Assembly: GCF_024228315.1 (NCBI RefSeq)
Contig: NZ_CP100454.1
Coordinates: forward strand, 1,302,001-1,366,000
Reading direction: 5' to 3'
Source of the DNA: Halomarina pelagica
GTDB lineage: Archaea; Halobacteriota; Halobacteria; Halobacteriales; Haloarculaceae
DNA length: 64,000 nucleotides
Below are positions 49,967 through 58,261 of this stretch, piece by piece. The position numbers were made by a program, and so were the translations under genes. The stretch's first letter is position 1; each line of letters begins with the position of its first letter. A model generated the notes under the pieces. It worked only from the letters and a program-made list of their open reading frames with translations, was not told where the DNA came from and did no database searches.

Positions 49967-51241
49967 ATGACCCTGGACCCGGTGCACTTCGACGGCATCG
50001 CGCGGCTCGCCCGGCGCATCCGACAGGACGTCGACACGAGCGACCACCGGGACCTCGCCGAGACGGTCTGGCGCGACTGGCTCGACCCGCTGCGCGAGGG
50101 CGGCGACGTCATCGTCGAACCGATCGGCGAGCGGCGACGGCGGATGGTCGACGTGACCGAGGTCGCCCTCCAGGACGACCCGTTCCCGACCCAGCACGGG
50201 CTGGATTCGGGGACGATCAACCCGACGACGTTCAAGAACGGGCTCGTGCTCGACGTGGCGCACGCGGCGATGAGCGCCGTCCCCTCGGATCTCGACCTCC
50301 ACCGGGGGCGGACGGTGGTGATGACCGTCCACTCGAACGACGCGACGACCTCGCTGACCGACGACTGGGAGGTGGACGACGGCGGCTACGTGCGCCAGCG
50401 CGTCCTCCACGCGCCCCGAGTGAGCCGGTACGAGGCCGCGGTGGTCCACGAACTGGCGCTCTACCTCGCCGAGAGCGAGCACGCCTGCACCAACGCCGAC
50501 GTGGTCGACGACCTGCTGCTCATGGACGGCCCGATCTACCCGAAGGGGCTGCTCAACTGGACGAACCGCCAGCCGGAACTCGCCGACCTGCTCGCGGAGG
50601 ACGAGCGCCCGCGCGACGTCGTGGAGAACTACCTCCGGCTGGTCGAACGGTTCGTCGCGCGCGACGTCCCCCTCGCGGGGTTCGTGAAGACGCCCGTCTC
50701 GCGCTCGATCACGCGCACCGTGCGCCGGGGGGCGGGCAACGCGCCGTGGGTGAACGACGCGGCGTTCTTCTCGCAGGTGCTCGAACGACGCGAGGAGGTG
50801 GACGGCGAGTGGGAGCGACGGACCGACGCGCTCACGTTCACCAACTGGTTCGTCTCCCGGGGCGGGGCGGACCGGGCGCTCTCGACGCTCGGCGACGCGT
50901 TCGGGCTGGAGCGGGAACTCGACCCCGCCGACTACGAGGTGACGTTCTGCGTCGTCTACGATCCCCGCACGGACGTCGTCTACCGGGTCGAGGCCCCGGC
51001 GGCGTTCACCCGCGACGAGGACCGCCGCGAGCGGCTGCTGCTGCAGGTGTTGAAGGGCGTGGCCGTCGAGCGCGGCCCGCCGAAGGCCGTCGCGAAGGCG
51101 GACAGCCTCGCGCGGATCGGGCGCACGGAGACGACCGCGATCCAGGAGGCGCTCGAACGCGCGTTCGAGACCGAGCGCGACACCGACTACGACGCCGAGC
51201 GCTGGGGCGTGAACGCGTTCGGCTACGGCGGCGCGGACTGA
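49967..51241 (+). CDS. nurA: NurA-domain 5'-3' nuclease
   Basis: Nuclease that works with the HerA helicase in end resection of double-strand breaks. The N-terminal NurA motif is LDSGTINPTTFKNG (about 77-90), where the Asp binds Mn2+. Downstream is LDVAHAAMSAV, and AGFVKTPVSR and NDAAFFSQVL segments follow. The C-terminal third (PPKAVAKADSLARIG) holds the family's last motif, with its Asp. ATG 49967 starts at MTLDPVHFDGIARLARRI; longer frames start within the repeat region. Length 424 aa. The HerA-like ATPase gene is 2.2 kb downstream on the same strand, with four genes or promoters between. Confidence 0.85.
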   Translation: MTLDPVHFDGIARLARRIRQDVDTSDHRDLAETVWRDWLDPLREGGDVIVEPIGERRRRMVDVTEVALQDDPFPTQHGLDSGTINPTTFKNGLVLDVAHAAMSAVPSDLDLHRGRTVVMTVHSNDATTSLTDDWEVDDGGYVRQRVLHAPRVSRYEAAVVHELALYLAESEHACTNADVVDDLLLMDGPIYPKGLLNWTNRQPELADLLAEDERPRDVVENYLRLVERFVARDVPLAGFVKTPVSRSITRTVRRGAGNAPWVNDAAFFSQVLERREEVDGEWERRTDALTFTNWFVSRGGADRALSTLGDAFGLERELDPADYEVTFCVVYDPRTDVVYRVEAPAAFTRDEDRRERLLLQVLKGVAVERGPPKAVAKADSLARIGRTETTAIQEALERAFETERDTDYDAERWGVNAFGYGGAD

Positions 51242-51313
51242 GGGTAGAGGAGAACGGAGGCGGCTCGGGCGTCCGAAGTGAGATCACGGGCGGGCGGAGT
51301 CGGTCGCGGTCGG

Positions 51314-51658
51314 CTACGGTCGCTCGTCGGGGTCGACCGTGATGACCTCGATCTCGACGTCGGACTCGGGGACGCCGACGCGCGCGAACTGGGTCCGGAG
51401 GTGCTCCTTGGCGGCGGCGACGGCCTGCTCGCGGGTGTCGAACCCGTGGGGGGTCGGTGCCTCGAAGGCGACGCGCACGTCCCGCCCGTCGATGCGCTGT
51501 ACCTGCCCGCCGCTCTCGACCTGGTAGAACGCGTCGCAGACCCAGACGTAGGGGGCGTCCTCGTCGGGCGCGCCCCGAAAGTTCGGCGCGCGCTCGCCGC
51601 GCTCGAACAGGGTTCCGGTGAGCGCGGTGCCGCCGCCGTGACCACGGATGAGGAGCAT
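51314..51658 (-). CDS. Conserved haloarchaeal protein of unknown function (DUF7113-like)
   Basis: A 114-aa soluble protein, MLLIRGHGGGTALTGTLFERGE at the start, then PNFRGAPDEDAPYVWVCDAFYQVESGG. The last 40 residues form an amphipathic helix (TREQAVAAAKEHLRTQFARVG) followed by an acidic strand, EIEVITVDPDE. It resembles a family I recall as DUF7113, found with haloarchaeal DNA-repair genes, but I cannot check this. It converges with nurA (72 bp) and leads back-to-tail into the EamA gene. Confidence 0.7.
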   Translation of the reverse strand: MLLIRGHGGGTALTGTLFERGERAPNFRGAPDEDAPYVWVCDAFYQVESGGQVQRIDGRDVRVAFEAPTPHGFDTREQAVAAAKEHLRTQFARVGVPESDVEIEVITVDPDERP

Positions 51659-51731
51659 AACCCCCCCTACATCCGCCCGGCGGAAAAAGCGTGCGTCGTT
51701 CGGGCGGGCGTTCGGCCGCGTCGCGGGGGGG

Positions 51732-52682
51732 TCACCGACCGTCCCCCGCGACCGCGTCCGTCGCGCCCCCGGCGAGCGTGAAGACGGCGTCGCGCTTGAC
51801 GAGCGCGAACCCGAAGAAGATGATCCCGAAGCCGAGGAGCGTCGTCCCGTCGATCAGGTGCCCGAGGAGCAGCCAGCTCATCACCGCCGCGACGACGGGT
51901 TCGAGGTACCCGACGAGGTTGATCTCCGTCGGTCCCATCCGGTCGAGGAGGTCGAAGTAGAGCAGGAACGCGAGGACCCCGGAGACGATCGTGAGGTAGG
52001 CGAGCGAGGCGACCGCCGGGGCGGACCAGTCGATCGCGGCCATCGACTCGCCGCGGACGTCGCCCGCCGCGAACAGGAGACCTGCCCCGACGAGCATCCC
52101 CCACCCCTCCAGCGAGCGGAGCGGCAACCCCGAGTCGATCGGTCGGGTGAGTACCGATCCGAGCGCGAAGCACGCACCGCCGAGGAAGACGAGCGCGACG
52201 CCGAGGAGGGTCGAGCCGACGAGCGCGGCCGGATCGGGCGCGGCGACGACGACCACGCCGAGCAATCCGAAGGCGAGGCCGGCCACCTCGACCGGACCCA
52301 ACCGCTCGTCCGCGAGGAAGGCGCTCGCGAACACCGCCGTCAGCACCGGCGAGAGGCTCACGATCACCGCCGCGATCGCGCCGGGGACGTGGAGTTCCCC
52401 GAGGTAGAGCAGGCCGTGATAGCCCGCGATGACGAACGCGCCGACCACGCCCACCGCGGTCCAGTCGTCGCGCGTGACGGGTCGCCACCGGTCGGTAGTC
52501 AGCGTCGCGTACCCGAGGACGATCGCGCCCGCGACCGCGTAGCGGAGCGCCGCGAACAGGAGCGGCGGGAAGTGCTCCAGGCCGACCTCGATGGCGACGA
52601 ACGACGTCCCCCAGACGGCGGCCAGAATCACGAACAACACCCCATTCAGTGGTAGAAAGCTCCAATTCCGTGTCGAAATCAT
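51732..52682 (-). CDS. EamA/DMT-superfamily transporter 1
   Basis: Exporter of metabolites or amino acids by family; ten TM helices in two EamA repeats (about 9-145 and 155-300). The family-like ends VWGTSFVAIEVGL and GPTEINLVGYLEPVVAAVMSWLLLG are clear. Length 316 aa. ATG 52682 is divergent from an Lrp-type regulator, with a perfect palindrome (CTTGTACAAG) a few bases upstream of the start. Control by that regulator is likely. It is closely related to EamA transporter 2 (57.2 kb), sharing the same motif pattern. Confidence 0.9.
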   Translation of the reverse strand: MISTRNWSFLPLNGVLFVILAAVWGTSFVAIEVGLEHFPPLLFAALRYAVAGAIVLGYATLTTDRWRPVTRDDWTAVGVVGAFVIAGYHGLLYLGELHVPGAIAAVIVSLSPVLTAVFASAFLADERLGPVEVAGLAFGLLGVVVVAAPDPAALVGSTLLGVALVFLGGACFALGSVLTRPIDSGLPLRSLEGWGMLVGAGLLFAAGDVRGESMAAIDWSAPAVASLAYLTIVSGVLAFLLYFDLLDRMGPTEINLVGYLEPVVAAVMSWLLLGHLIDGTTLLGFGIIFFGFALVKRDAVFTLAGGATDAVAGDGR

Positions 52683-52687
52683 GTAGT

Positions 52688-52697
52688 CTTGTACAAG
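52688..52697. promoter_or_regulatory. Candidate Lrp operator, perfect palindrome CTTGTACAAG
   Basis: This 10-bp palindrome lies 5 bp upstream of the EamA 1 start codon, between that start and an A/T block (ATGTTAAATG, 52713-52722) that serves as minus-strand TATA candidate. The place is where a repressor would block initiation. The neighbouring divergent Lrp/AsnC gene is the natural candidate. Confidence 0.5.
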
Positions 52698-52756
52698 CCT
52701 CGACGACGGGGGATGTTAAATGTTTCTACAATCTAACCCCGTTAAGCCGTAGAATT

Positions 52757-52768
52757 ATGTATATTTTA
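52757..52768 (+). promoter_or_regulatory. Candidate promoter of the Lrp-family gene
   Basis: TATGTATATTTTA lies in a 70 bp A/T-rich block (52712-52790) between the divergent genes. It is about 95 bp upstream of the Lrp ATG, so the leader would be about 65 nt; a weaker box nearer the start (AGATTCAAT, 52826) may be used instead. Confidence 0.45.
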
Positions 52769-52861
52769 GCTATCTGGTTGAATAAATCGTGGTAGATCCC
52801 GCACGAGGCGCGGCGCTCGGAGTGAGGTAGATTCAATCCCTCGCCTTCCGACGTGACGGAC

Positions 52862-53347
52862 ATGGACGAGCGCGACATTCGGCTACTCAAGGCCATCGCC
52901 GACCTCGGCACCGGGAGTCCCGAGCGGCTCCACGAGGAGACGGGCATCCCGGTCTCGACGATCCACTACCGGTTGAACAACCTGAAGGACGACGGCGTCA
53001 TCGAGAACGACCTCTACGACGTGAACCTGGAGAAGTTCGGCCTCGGTGTCACCGTCCTGGTGGAGGTGCTCGCCGACTACGCCGGGCCCTACCAGGAGGT
53101 AGGCGAGAAGCTGCTCGCGGTGGAGGGCGTCACGCAGGCGCACTTCACGATGGGCGAGACAGACTTCGTCGTCGTCGCGCGACTCACCGGGTCGGAGATG
53201 GTCGAGCGGCTCATCAGCGACTTCGAGGCCATCGAGGAGGTCGAACGGACCAACTCGACGTACGTCATCTCGACGCTCCGGGACACGCACAACGCCCTCC
53301 AGAGCTACAGCCTGGAGACGCTGATCGATGAGCTGGCGGAGGAGTGA
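52862..53347 (+). CDS. Lrp/AsnC-family transcriptional regulator
   Basis: The N-terminal HTH (1-60) reads DERDIRLLKAIADLGTGSPERLHEETGIPVSTIHYRLNNLKDDGVIE in two parts, clearly Lrp-like. The C-terminal RAM/AsnC ligand domain (65-150) has GVTQAHFTMGETDFVVVARL. ATG 52862 begins MDERDIRLL; a GTG three codons earlier is possible. It is divergent from EamA transporter 1, so it probably senses an amino acid and controls its export. Family knowledge supports this; the ligand is not visible. The HerA gene follows 90 bp later. Confidence 0.93.
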   Translation: MDERDIRLLKAIADLGTGSPERLHEETGIPVSTIHYRLNNLKDDGVIENDLYDVNLEKFGLGVTVLVEVLADYAGPYQEVGEKLLAVEGVTQAHFTMGETDFVVVARLTGSEMVERLISDFEAIEEVERTNSTYVISTLRDTHNALQSYSLETLIDELAEE

Positions 53348-53437
53348 CGGCGCGGCGTGCCGTCGCACCGGACGCTCCGCCGTCGCTGACGTTCCGACGG
53401 GGAAACGGGTTTTACCGAGCGACCCGACGGCTCCGTC

Positions 53438-55276
53438 ATGAGCGACCTCGAGGACTTCTCCGACTACCAGGCGGACGGCCGGTCCGAAGCGGCGACGAAC
53501 GAGTCGGACGGCGACGGTACGGCGGAGGCGGAGGGGCGGGGAGAGACAGAGGAGACGGAGGAGACGGAGGAGTTCGAGCGCGTCGAGGTGCCCGACGTCG
53601 GTCCCGACCGCGGCATCGGGACGCTCTCGGCGTCGGAGGGGCTCGTCATCAGCGAGGACGAGCGCGACACCCGTCTGCGCGCGTACGTCACCGTGGGGAA
53701 CCGCCGGGCGGTGCGCATCGGGACGTACCTGCTCGCGCGGTATCCCGATGGGGAGCGCCTGTTCGCGCGCGTGACCGCCCTCGAGTACGCCCAGGAGTTC
53801 CGCGCGGACGACGCGACGGAGATCCACGCCCGCCGCGCGATGCGCTCGGGCGGGATCGACGAGCAGGACTACAAGTTCATCGCGACGCTCGAACCCGTCG
53901 CCGTCCTCTACCGACAGGACGGGGAACTCAAGCGTCGGATGCCGGATCGGGTGCCGAGGCCGGAGACGGTCGTCCGACCCGCGACCGACGCCGAGGAGAT
54001 CAAGACGGGACTCAAGATGCCGAGCGAGGGCGTCTTCCTCGGGCACCTCGCGGTCGGCGGCGAGACGGTCAGGACGGCGGCCGAACCGCCGACCATCGAC
54101 TACCGCCTGAAGGACGACTACGAGGCGGGCGACCCGCTCGTCTTCCGCCACACGCTCGTCGCGGGCGGGACGGGATCGGGGAAGACACACGGGGCGAAGA
54201 ACGTCCTCCGGCAGTACCTCGCCGGGGAACGCGTCTACCCGATCGAGTCCGGCGGCCGCACGGTCCGACCCGCAGTCGTCCAGTTCGACCCGCAGGACGA
54301 GTACGCACAGATGCACGACGACAACGACGACCTCGACGCCGAGACGGCCCGACGCTACGAGCGCGAGGGGATCGCCCACGGCGGTCACGACGACACCGTC
54401 GCGTTCGTCCCGACGGTGGGCGACGCCTCCTACTCGGCGAGCCACCACGACGCCGAGCAGGTGGCGTTCACGATCCCCTTCTCGATGGTCCGGGACAACA
54501 AGTGGCTGGTCGCCGGCTCCGGCCTCAACGACAACCAGTACGGCGCGCTGTCGTACCTCCTCGATCGCTTCTTCGGGAACTACGGCGACGGCGGAACCTA
54601 CGACGAGTTCACCTCCTTCCTCGACGACCCCGCGCTCCGCGAGGAACTGCACGAGTCCGGGCGCGTCCACGAGGCGACCTACGACGCCGTCAAGCGCCGC
54701 GTCTACGGCTTCGGCGACGTGTTCGACCAGGAGGCCCCGGCCGTCACGGACCTGATCCACCGGTTCGTCCGCCCGGGCGGGCTGACGGTCGTCCCGACGT
54801 ACCACATCTCCTCCTCGCGGGCGAAGGAGACGATCGTCCTCGCGGTCTCGAGCCTGCTCATCGACCAGAAGCTCTCGAACAGCCCGCGCTACGACCGCAT
54901 CAAGGAGACGCCGCTCGTGCTGGGGATGGACGAGGCGCACAACTTCCTCACGGACGCGGAGAGCGTCCAGGCTCGGCGCGTCATCGGGAAGTTCACCGAG
55001 GCGGCCAAACAGGGGCGCAAGGAACGACTCGGCCTCTTTCTCATCACGCAGGACCCCCAGGACATCGCGGATTCGATCTTCAAGCAGGTGAACACGACGA
55101 TCGTGCTCAACCTCGGCGACGAGGACGCCATCAAGTCGGTGAACATCCCCTCGACCCTGGAGTCGAAGGTCCCCTACATGGAGAAGGGACAGATGGTCGT
55201 CTACTCGCCCGACAACTCCGAACCGGTCGAGATCATCGGCCTCCCACACTGCCTGACGCGACACGGCCGCGACTAG
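53438..55276 (+). CDS. herA: HerA-like ATPase (DUF87 helicase family)
   Basis: A hexameric DNA pump/helicase of the FtsK-HerA group. An acidic head (1-45) is followed by the HAS-barrel-like domain (about 60-150). Walker A GGTGSGKT is at 243-250 in LVAGGTGSGKTHGAKN. Walker B is LGMDEAHNFL. The LFLITQDPQDIADSIFKQVNT segment holds the sensor Gln, typical for HerA. Length 612 aa is normal for haloarchaeal members. It most likely pairs with NurA (2.2 kb upstream). Other DUF87 ATPases look alike, so the symbol is given with moderate certainty. Confidence 0.82.
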   Translation: MSDLEDFSDYQADGRSEAATNESDGDGTAEAEGRGETEETEETEEFERVEVPDVGPDRGIGTLSASEGLVISEDERDTRLRAYVTVGNRRAVRIGTYLLARYPDGERLFARVTALEYAQEFRADDATEIHARRAMRSGGIDEQDYKFIATLEPVAVLYRQDGELKRRMPDRVPRPETVVRPATDAEEIKTGLKMPSEGVFLGHLAVGGETVRTAAEPPTIDYRLKDDYEAGDPLVFRHTLVAGGTGSGKTHGAKNVLRQYLAGERVYPIESGGRTVRPAVVQFDPQDEYAQMHDDNDDLDAETARRYEREGIAHGGHDDTVAFVPTVGDASYSASHHDAEQVAFTIPFSMVRDNKWLVAGSGLNDNQYGALSYLLDRFFGNYGDGGTYDEFTSFLDDPALREELHESGRVHEATYDAVKRRVYGFGDVFDQEAPAVTDLIHRFVRPGGLTVVPTYHISSSRAKETIVLAVSSLLIDQKLSNSPRYDRIKETPLVLGMDEAHNFLTDAESVQARRVIGKFTEAAKQGRKERLGLFLITQDPQDIADSIFKQVNTTIVLNLGDEDAIKSVNIPSTLESKVPYMEKGQMVVYSPDNSEPVEIIGLPHCLTRHGRD

Positions 55277-55367
55277 CCGCCCGGGACCGTCGCCCCGAAC
55301 GCCCGGCCGCCTCACGTCGTGCTACCACGGCGCAAGGGTCATTAGCGTCGGTCGAGAGAGGTCACGT

Positions 55368-55790
55368 ATGCGCCACGTCCTTGTCCCGATCGACGGTTCC
55401 GAGCCGTCGGAGCGGGCGCTCGAACACGTCGCGTCGGCGTTCCCCGACGCTCGCCTGACGCTGCTGACGGTCATCGATCCGAGTTCGGGCTTCGCCACCG
55501 GCGCGAACGCACCCGGGACGGCCGAGGTCTGGTACGAGACCGTCCGGGAGCGGGCGGAAGAGCAACTCGCGGCGGCCCGGGAGGAGGCCGAATCCCGGGG
55601 GATGACCGTCGAGACGATCGTCGAGACGGGGCGACCCGCAGCGACGATCGTCGACTACGCCGAGCGCGAGGCCGTCGACCAGATCGTCATGGGGAGCCAC
55701 GGACGGCGGGGCGTCTCCCGGCTCCTGCTCGGAAGCGTCGCGGAGTCCGTCATCCGACACTCCTCGATCCCGGTCACGGTCGTCCGCTGA
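55368..55790 (+). CDS. Universal stress protein, single domain
   Basis: A 140-aa UspA-like protein starting MRHVLVPIDGSEPSERALEH. The ATP-binding loop is complete: GSHGRRGVSRLLLGSVAESV (about 111-130), so it probably binds ATP. The C-terminus SSIPVTVVR is typical. Role: stress-related signalling; target unknown. ATG 55368 lies 22 bp downstream of a weak A/T block. Gene order puts it after herA (91 bp). Confidence 0.93.
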   Translation: MRHVLVPIDGSEPSERALEHVASAFPDARLTLLTVIDPSSGFATGANAPGTAEVWYETVRERAEEQLAAAREEAESRGMTVETIVETGRPAATIVDYAEREAVDQIVMGSHGRRGVSRLLLGSVAESVIRHSSIPVTVVR

Positions 55791-55911
55791 TCCCGCCGAC
55801 CGATCGTCGGAGACCGTCCACCGACCGCCGAGGATCGCCCGCCGATAGCGTTCGCCGTGTCCGAACACGTTCGGGACGTCTGCCTTGCTCCCGCGCCGCC
55901 TCCCTCCGGTC

Positions 55912-56319
55912 ATGAGTGCGACGGACCAGCGCGAGCGCGCGGAGGGGCGACGGGAGACGACGGTGAACGTCCGGTGTACCGGACACGTCCGGACCGCCCT
56001 CGGGACGCCCCGCTTCGAGTTCACCTTCGAGGGGACGACGCTGCGGGCGTTCCTGACGGCGCTGTTCGACGAGTACGGCGACGACCTGCGCGAACTGCTC
56101 ATCGCCGAGACGGAGGCGGACTCGACGGCCCGCGGGTGGGCGCGTCCGCCCGCCGAACTCCCCGGCACGTGGCGGAAGAACCCCGAGGGCGAGCAGACCC
56201 GGGCGTACGCCCGCATCCTCGTCAACGGTCGGTTCAACGAGCATCTCGGCGGGTTCGACGCGGAACTCGAAGACGGCGACAGGGTCGCGCTCGTCTACCC
56301 CTTCATGTTCTGCTGTTAG
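55912..56319 (+). CDS. MoaD/ThiS-like ubiquitin-fold protein lacking the C-terminal GG
   Basis: A beta-grasp protein: NVRCTGHVRTALGTPRFEFTF begins the fold, TLRAFLTALFDEYGDDLRELL is the central helix, ILVNGRFNEHLGGFDAELEDGDRVALVYPF gives the last strands. Family members that carry sulfur or become protein modifiers end in Gly-Gly; this one ends PFMFCC. An insert of about 25 residues (ARPPAELPGTWRKNPEGEQ) separates helix and strand. Either the two Cys replace GG as sulfur site or the protein is not a modifier. ATG 55912 is chosen; an in-frame start nine codons earlier is Pro/Arg-rich. 135 aa. Confidence 0.8.
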   Translation: MSATDQRERAEGRRETTVNVRCTGHVRTALGTPRFEFTFEGTTLRAFLTALFDEYGDDLRELLIAETEADSTARGWARPPAELPGTWRKNPEGEQTRAYARILVNGRFNEHLGGFDAELEDGDRVALVYPFMFCC

Positions 56320-56362
56320 TCGCCGTCTCCGCCGTCAGGGTGGGTGAGGACGCGAGGGCGAC

Positions 56363-56460
56363 GATACGAGGACGGATACGAGGACGGATACGAGGACGGA
56401 CACGAATACGAGGACGGACACGAATACGAGGACGGACGCGAGGACGGACGCGAGGACGAC
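56363..56460 (+). repeat. 12-bp tandem repeat (GATACGAGGACG)n upstream of the Bat-type regulator
   Basis: Three exact copies (56363-56398) are followed by variants with C for T or an AATACG insert up to 56460. They lie in the 196 bp between the MoaD-like gene and the HTH_10 gene, outside a supported reading frame, and would be part of the promoter or leader of the regulator. Confidence 0.85.
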
Positions 56461-56515
56461 GCGAGAGCGGACGCCAGACGACAGGCCTATGCCCCGGACG
56501 CGACCGACCACAGGT

Positions 56516-57166
56516 ATGGCTCACGCGCGACTCCGCGTGTCGCTCCCCGAGGGGACGTGGGTACGGGACGTCACGACCGCCCACCCGGAGGCGTACGTCC
56601 GCGTGCTCGCCGTCCTCTCGCGGACGACGGGCGGCGTCGGACTCGTCACCGTCGACGCACCCGACCTCCCCGCCTTCCTCGACGCGATGCGCGCCCACGA
56701 GGGGGTGACCGCCCTCGACGTCGTCGAGCGCGCCGACGACCGCGCAGTCGTCCGGTTCGAGACGCCCGATCCGCTGCTCGCGTTCGCCAGCGGGATGGCC
56801 GGGGTCCCCATCGAACCCCCGGTCGACATCCGCGACGGCGAGGCGACGCTGACCGTGACGCTCCCCCACGAGCGCCTCTCGACGCTCGGAACGTCGCTCG
56901 ACCGCTTCGGCCTCGACCACACCGTCGAGGCCGTCTACCGCTCGGCCGAGGACGACCGACGGCTCACCGACCAGCAACACCGCCTCGTCGCGCTCGCCGC
57001 CGAGCGCGGGTACTACGACACCCCTCGTCGATGCACGCTCACCGACGTCGCCGAGGAGGTCGGGCTCGCGAAGTCGACCGTCAGTGAGGTGCTCCACCGC
57101 GCCGAGGGACGACTCGTCGAACACTACCTCGAGGAGGGAGCGGGTGCGGGACGGCCCGCGGGGTAA
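56516..57166 (+). CDS. Bat-type HTH_10 transcriptional regulator
   Basis: A 216-aa haloarchaeal regulator. The N-terminal 150 residues form the bacterioopsin-activator-like sensor fold: ARLRVSLPEGTWVRDVT start and repeated VERADDRAVVRFE strands. The C-terminal HTH_10 domain (about 155-205) includes LTDQQHRLVALAAERGYYDTPRRCTLTDVAEEVGLAKSTVSEVLHRAE in several parts. ATG 56516 fits the conserved MAHARLRV start; an ATG nine codons earlier is also possible. No PAS or GAF domain. Targets are unknown; a tandem repeat in its upstream region may influence expression. Confidence 0.88.
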   Translation: MAHARLRVSLPEGTWVRDVTTAHPEAYVRVLAVLSRTTGGVGLVTVDAPDLPAFLDAMRAHEGVTALDVVERADDRAVVRFETPDPLLAFASGMAGVPIEPPVDIRDGEATLTVTLPHERLSTLGTSLDRFGLDHTVEAVYRSAEDDRRLTDQQHRLVALAAERGYYDTPRRCTLTDVAEEVGLAKSTVSEVLHRAEGRLVEHYLEEGAGAGRPAG

Positions 57167-57223
57167 CGCGCGTGGACGCGTCGCGACGCGGCGCGTCGAG
57201 GCTCGTTCGACGCGGAACGTCCC

Positions 57224-58177
57224 CTAATCGTCAGTCCTGGCCCCCGATCCTCGCCGCACCGTCCCGAGTTCCGCGCGGATCGCCTCGCGCTTGATGAGGA
57301 CGAAGCCGACGACGATGACGAGAAAGCCGAGCGCCGTCCGGAGCGTGATGAGTTCGCCGAGGAAGAGAAAGCCCGAGACGGCGGCGAAGACGGGCGCGAC
57401 GTAGGAGACCAGGTTGATCTCGATGGGACCCAGCCGGTCGAGGAGGTCGAAGTAGACGAGGAAGCCGAGCGCGCTGGCGACCAGCGAGAGGTAGCCGAGC
57501 GCCGCGAGCGCGCCGAGGGCGTCCGGTCCCGAGAGGGCCTCGAGCATCGGCTCGATCCGTTCGCCGCGGGCGGCGCTCAGGGCGTGCATCAGGAGCGCGC
57601 CGCCGAGCATCGACCACGCCTCCATCGACTCGATGGGGAGCCCCGAGTCGAGACGACGGCTGACGACGCTCCCGAACGCGAACGACAGCGCCGCGGCGAA
57701 GACGAGTGCCTTACCGACGACGCCCGCGGCGAGGAGGTTCGACGGGTCGCGGACCGAGAGGACGGCGACCCCGAGGAGACCGAGCAGGAGGCCCGCGGTC
57801 CCGGCGACGCTGAGGCGTTCGCTCGGGAGCGCCGCGCGGGCGACGGCCGTCGTGAGCACGGGCGAGAGGGAGACGATGACCGCGGCGGCGGCGCTCGTCG
57901 TGTTCTGCTCGCCGACGAACAGGAAGGCGTGGTAGCCGGCGATGAGGAAGACGGCACCGACGAGCACGTCGGCGACCTGTCGCCGCGTTCGCGGGAGCGG
58001 GTCGTCGAGGACGTAGAGGGCGTACGCGAGCATCACCAACCCGGCGACGTCGTAGCGGACGGCGGCGAACAGCACCGGCGGGAACCCGTACAGGTCGAGA
58101 CCCGCCTTGATGGCCATGAACGCGGACCCCCAGACGGCGGCGAGAAGCAGGAACAGAGAGAGGTTGCGGTAGCGCAC
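57224..58177 (-). CDS. EamA/DMT-superfamily transporter 2
   Basis: Ten TM helices in two repeats over 317 aa. VWGSAFMAIKAGLDLYGFPPVLFAA is at the N-terminus and GPIEINLVSYVAPVFAAVSGFLFLGE near the C-terminus, nearly the same pattern as transporter 1, which suggests duplication. The start GTG at 58177 gives the sequence MRYRNLSLFLLL; upstream codons in frame are not supported. It is divergent from the RNase H gene across 84 bp. Substrate unknown. Confidence 0.9.
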   Translation of the reverse strand: MRYRNLSLFLLLAAVWGSAFMAIKAGLDLYGFPPVLFAAVRYDVAGLVMLAYALYVLDDPLPRTRRQVADVLVGAVFLIAGYHAFLFVGEQNTTSAAAAVIVSLSPVLTTAVARAALPSERLSVAGTAGLLLGLLGVAVLSVRDPSNLLAAGVVGKALVFAAALSFAFGSVVSRRLDSGLPIESMEAWSMLGGALLMHALSAARGERIEPMLEALSGPDALGALAALGYLSLVASALGFLVYFDLLDRLGPIEINLVSYVAPVFAAVSGFLFLGELITLRTALGFLVIVVGFVLIKREAIRAELGTVRRGSGARTDD

Positions 58178-58230
58178 ACCGACTGTCGGGCGGCGGGGCC
58201 GGTGAACGTTTCGACGGAGGCAGGGCACAC

Positions 58231-58240
58231 GTTTATATTC
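58231..58240 (+). promoter_or_regulatory. Candidate TATA box of the RNase H gene
   Basis: GTTTATATTC is 21 bp before the ATG at 58262, in otherwise GC-rich sequence. This spacing predicts a leaderless message. Confidence 0.6.
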
Positions 58241-58261
58241 GATCAGTGTCGTACGTTTGAT

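Noticed and set aside
56344-57087. Plus-strand frame reading YEDGYEDG from the 12-bp array into the Bat-type gene
   Set aside because: Different frame from the HTH_10 protein; downstream part is Arg-rich shadow sequence.
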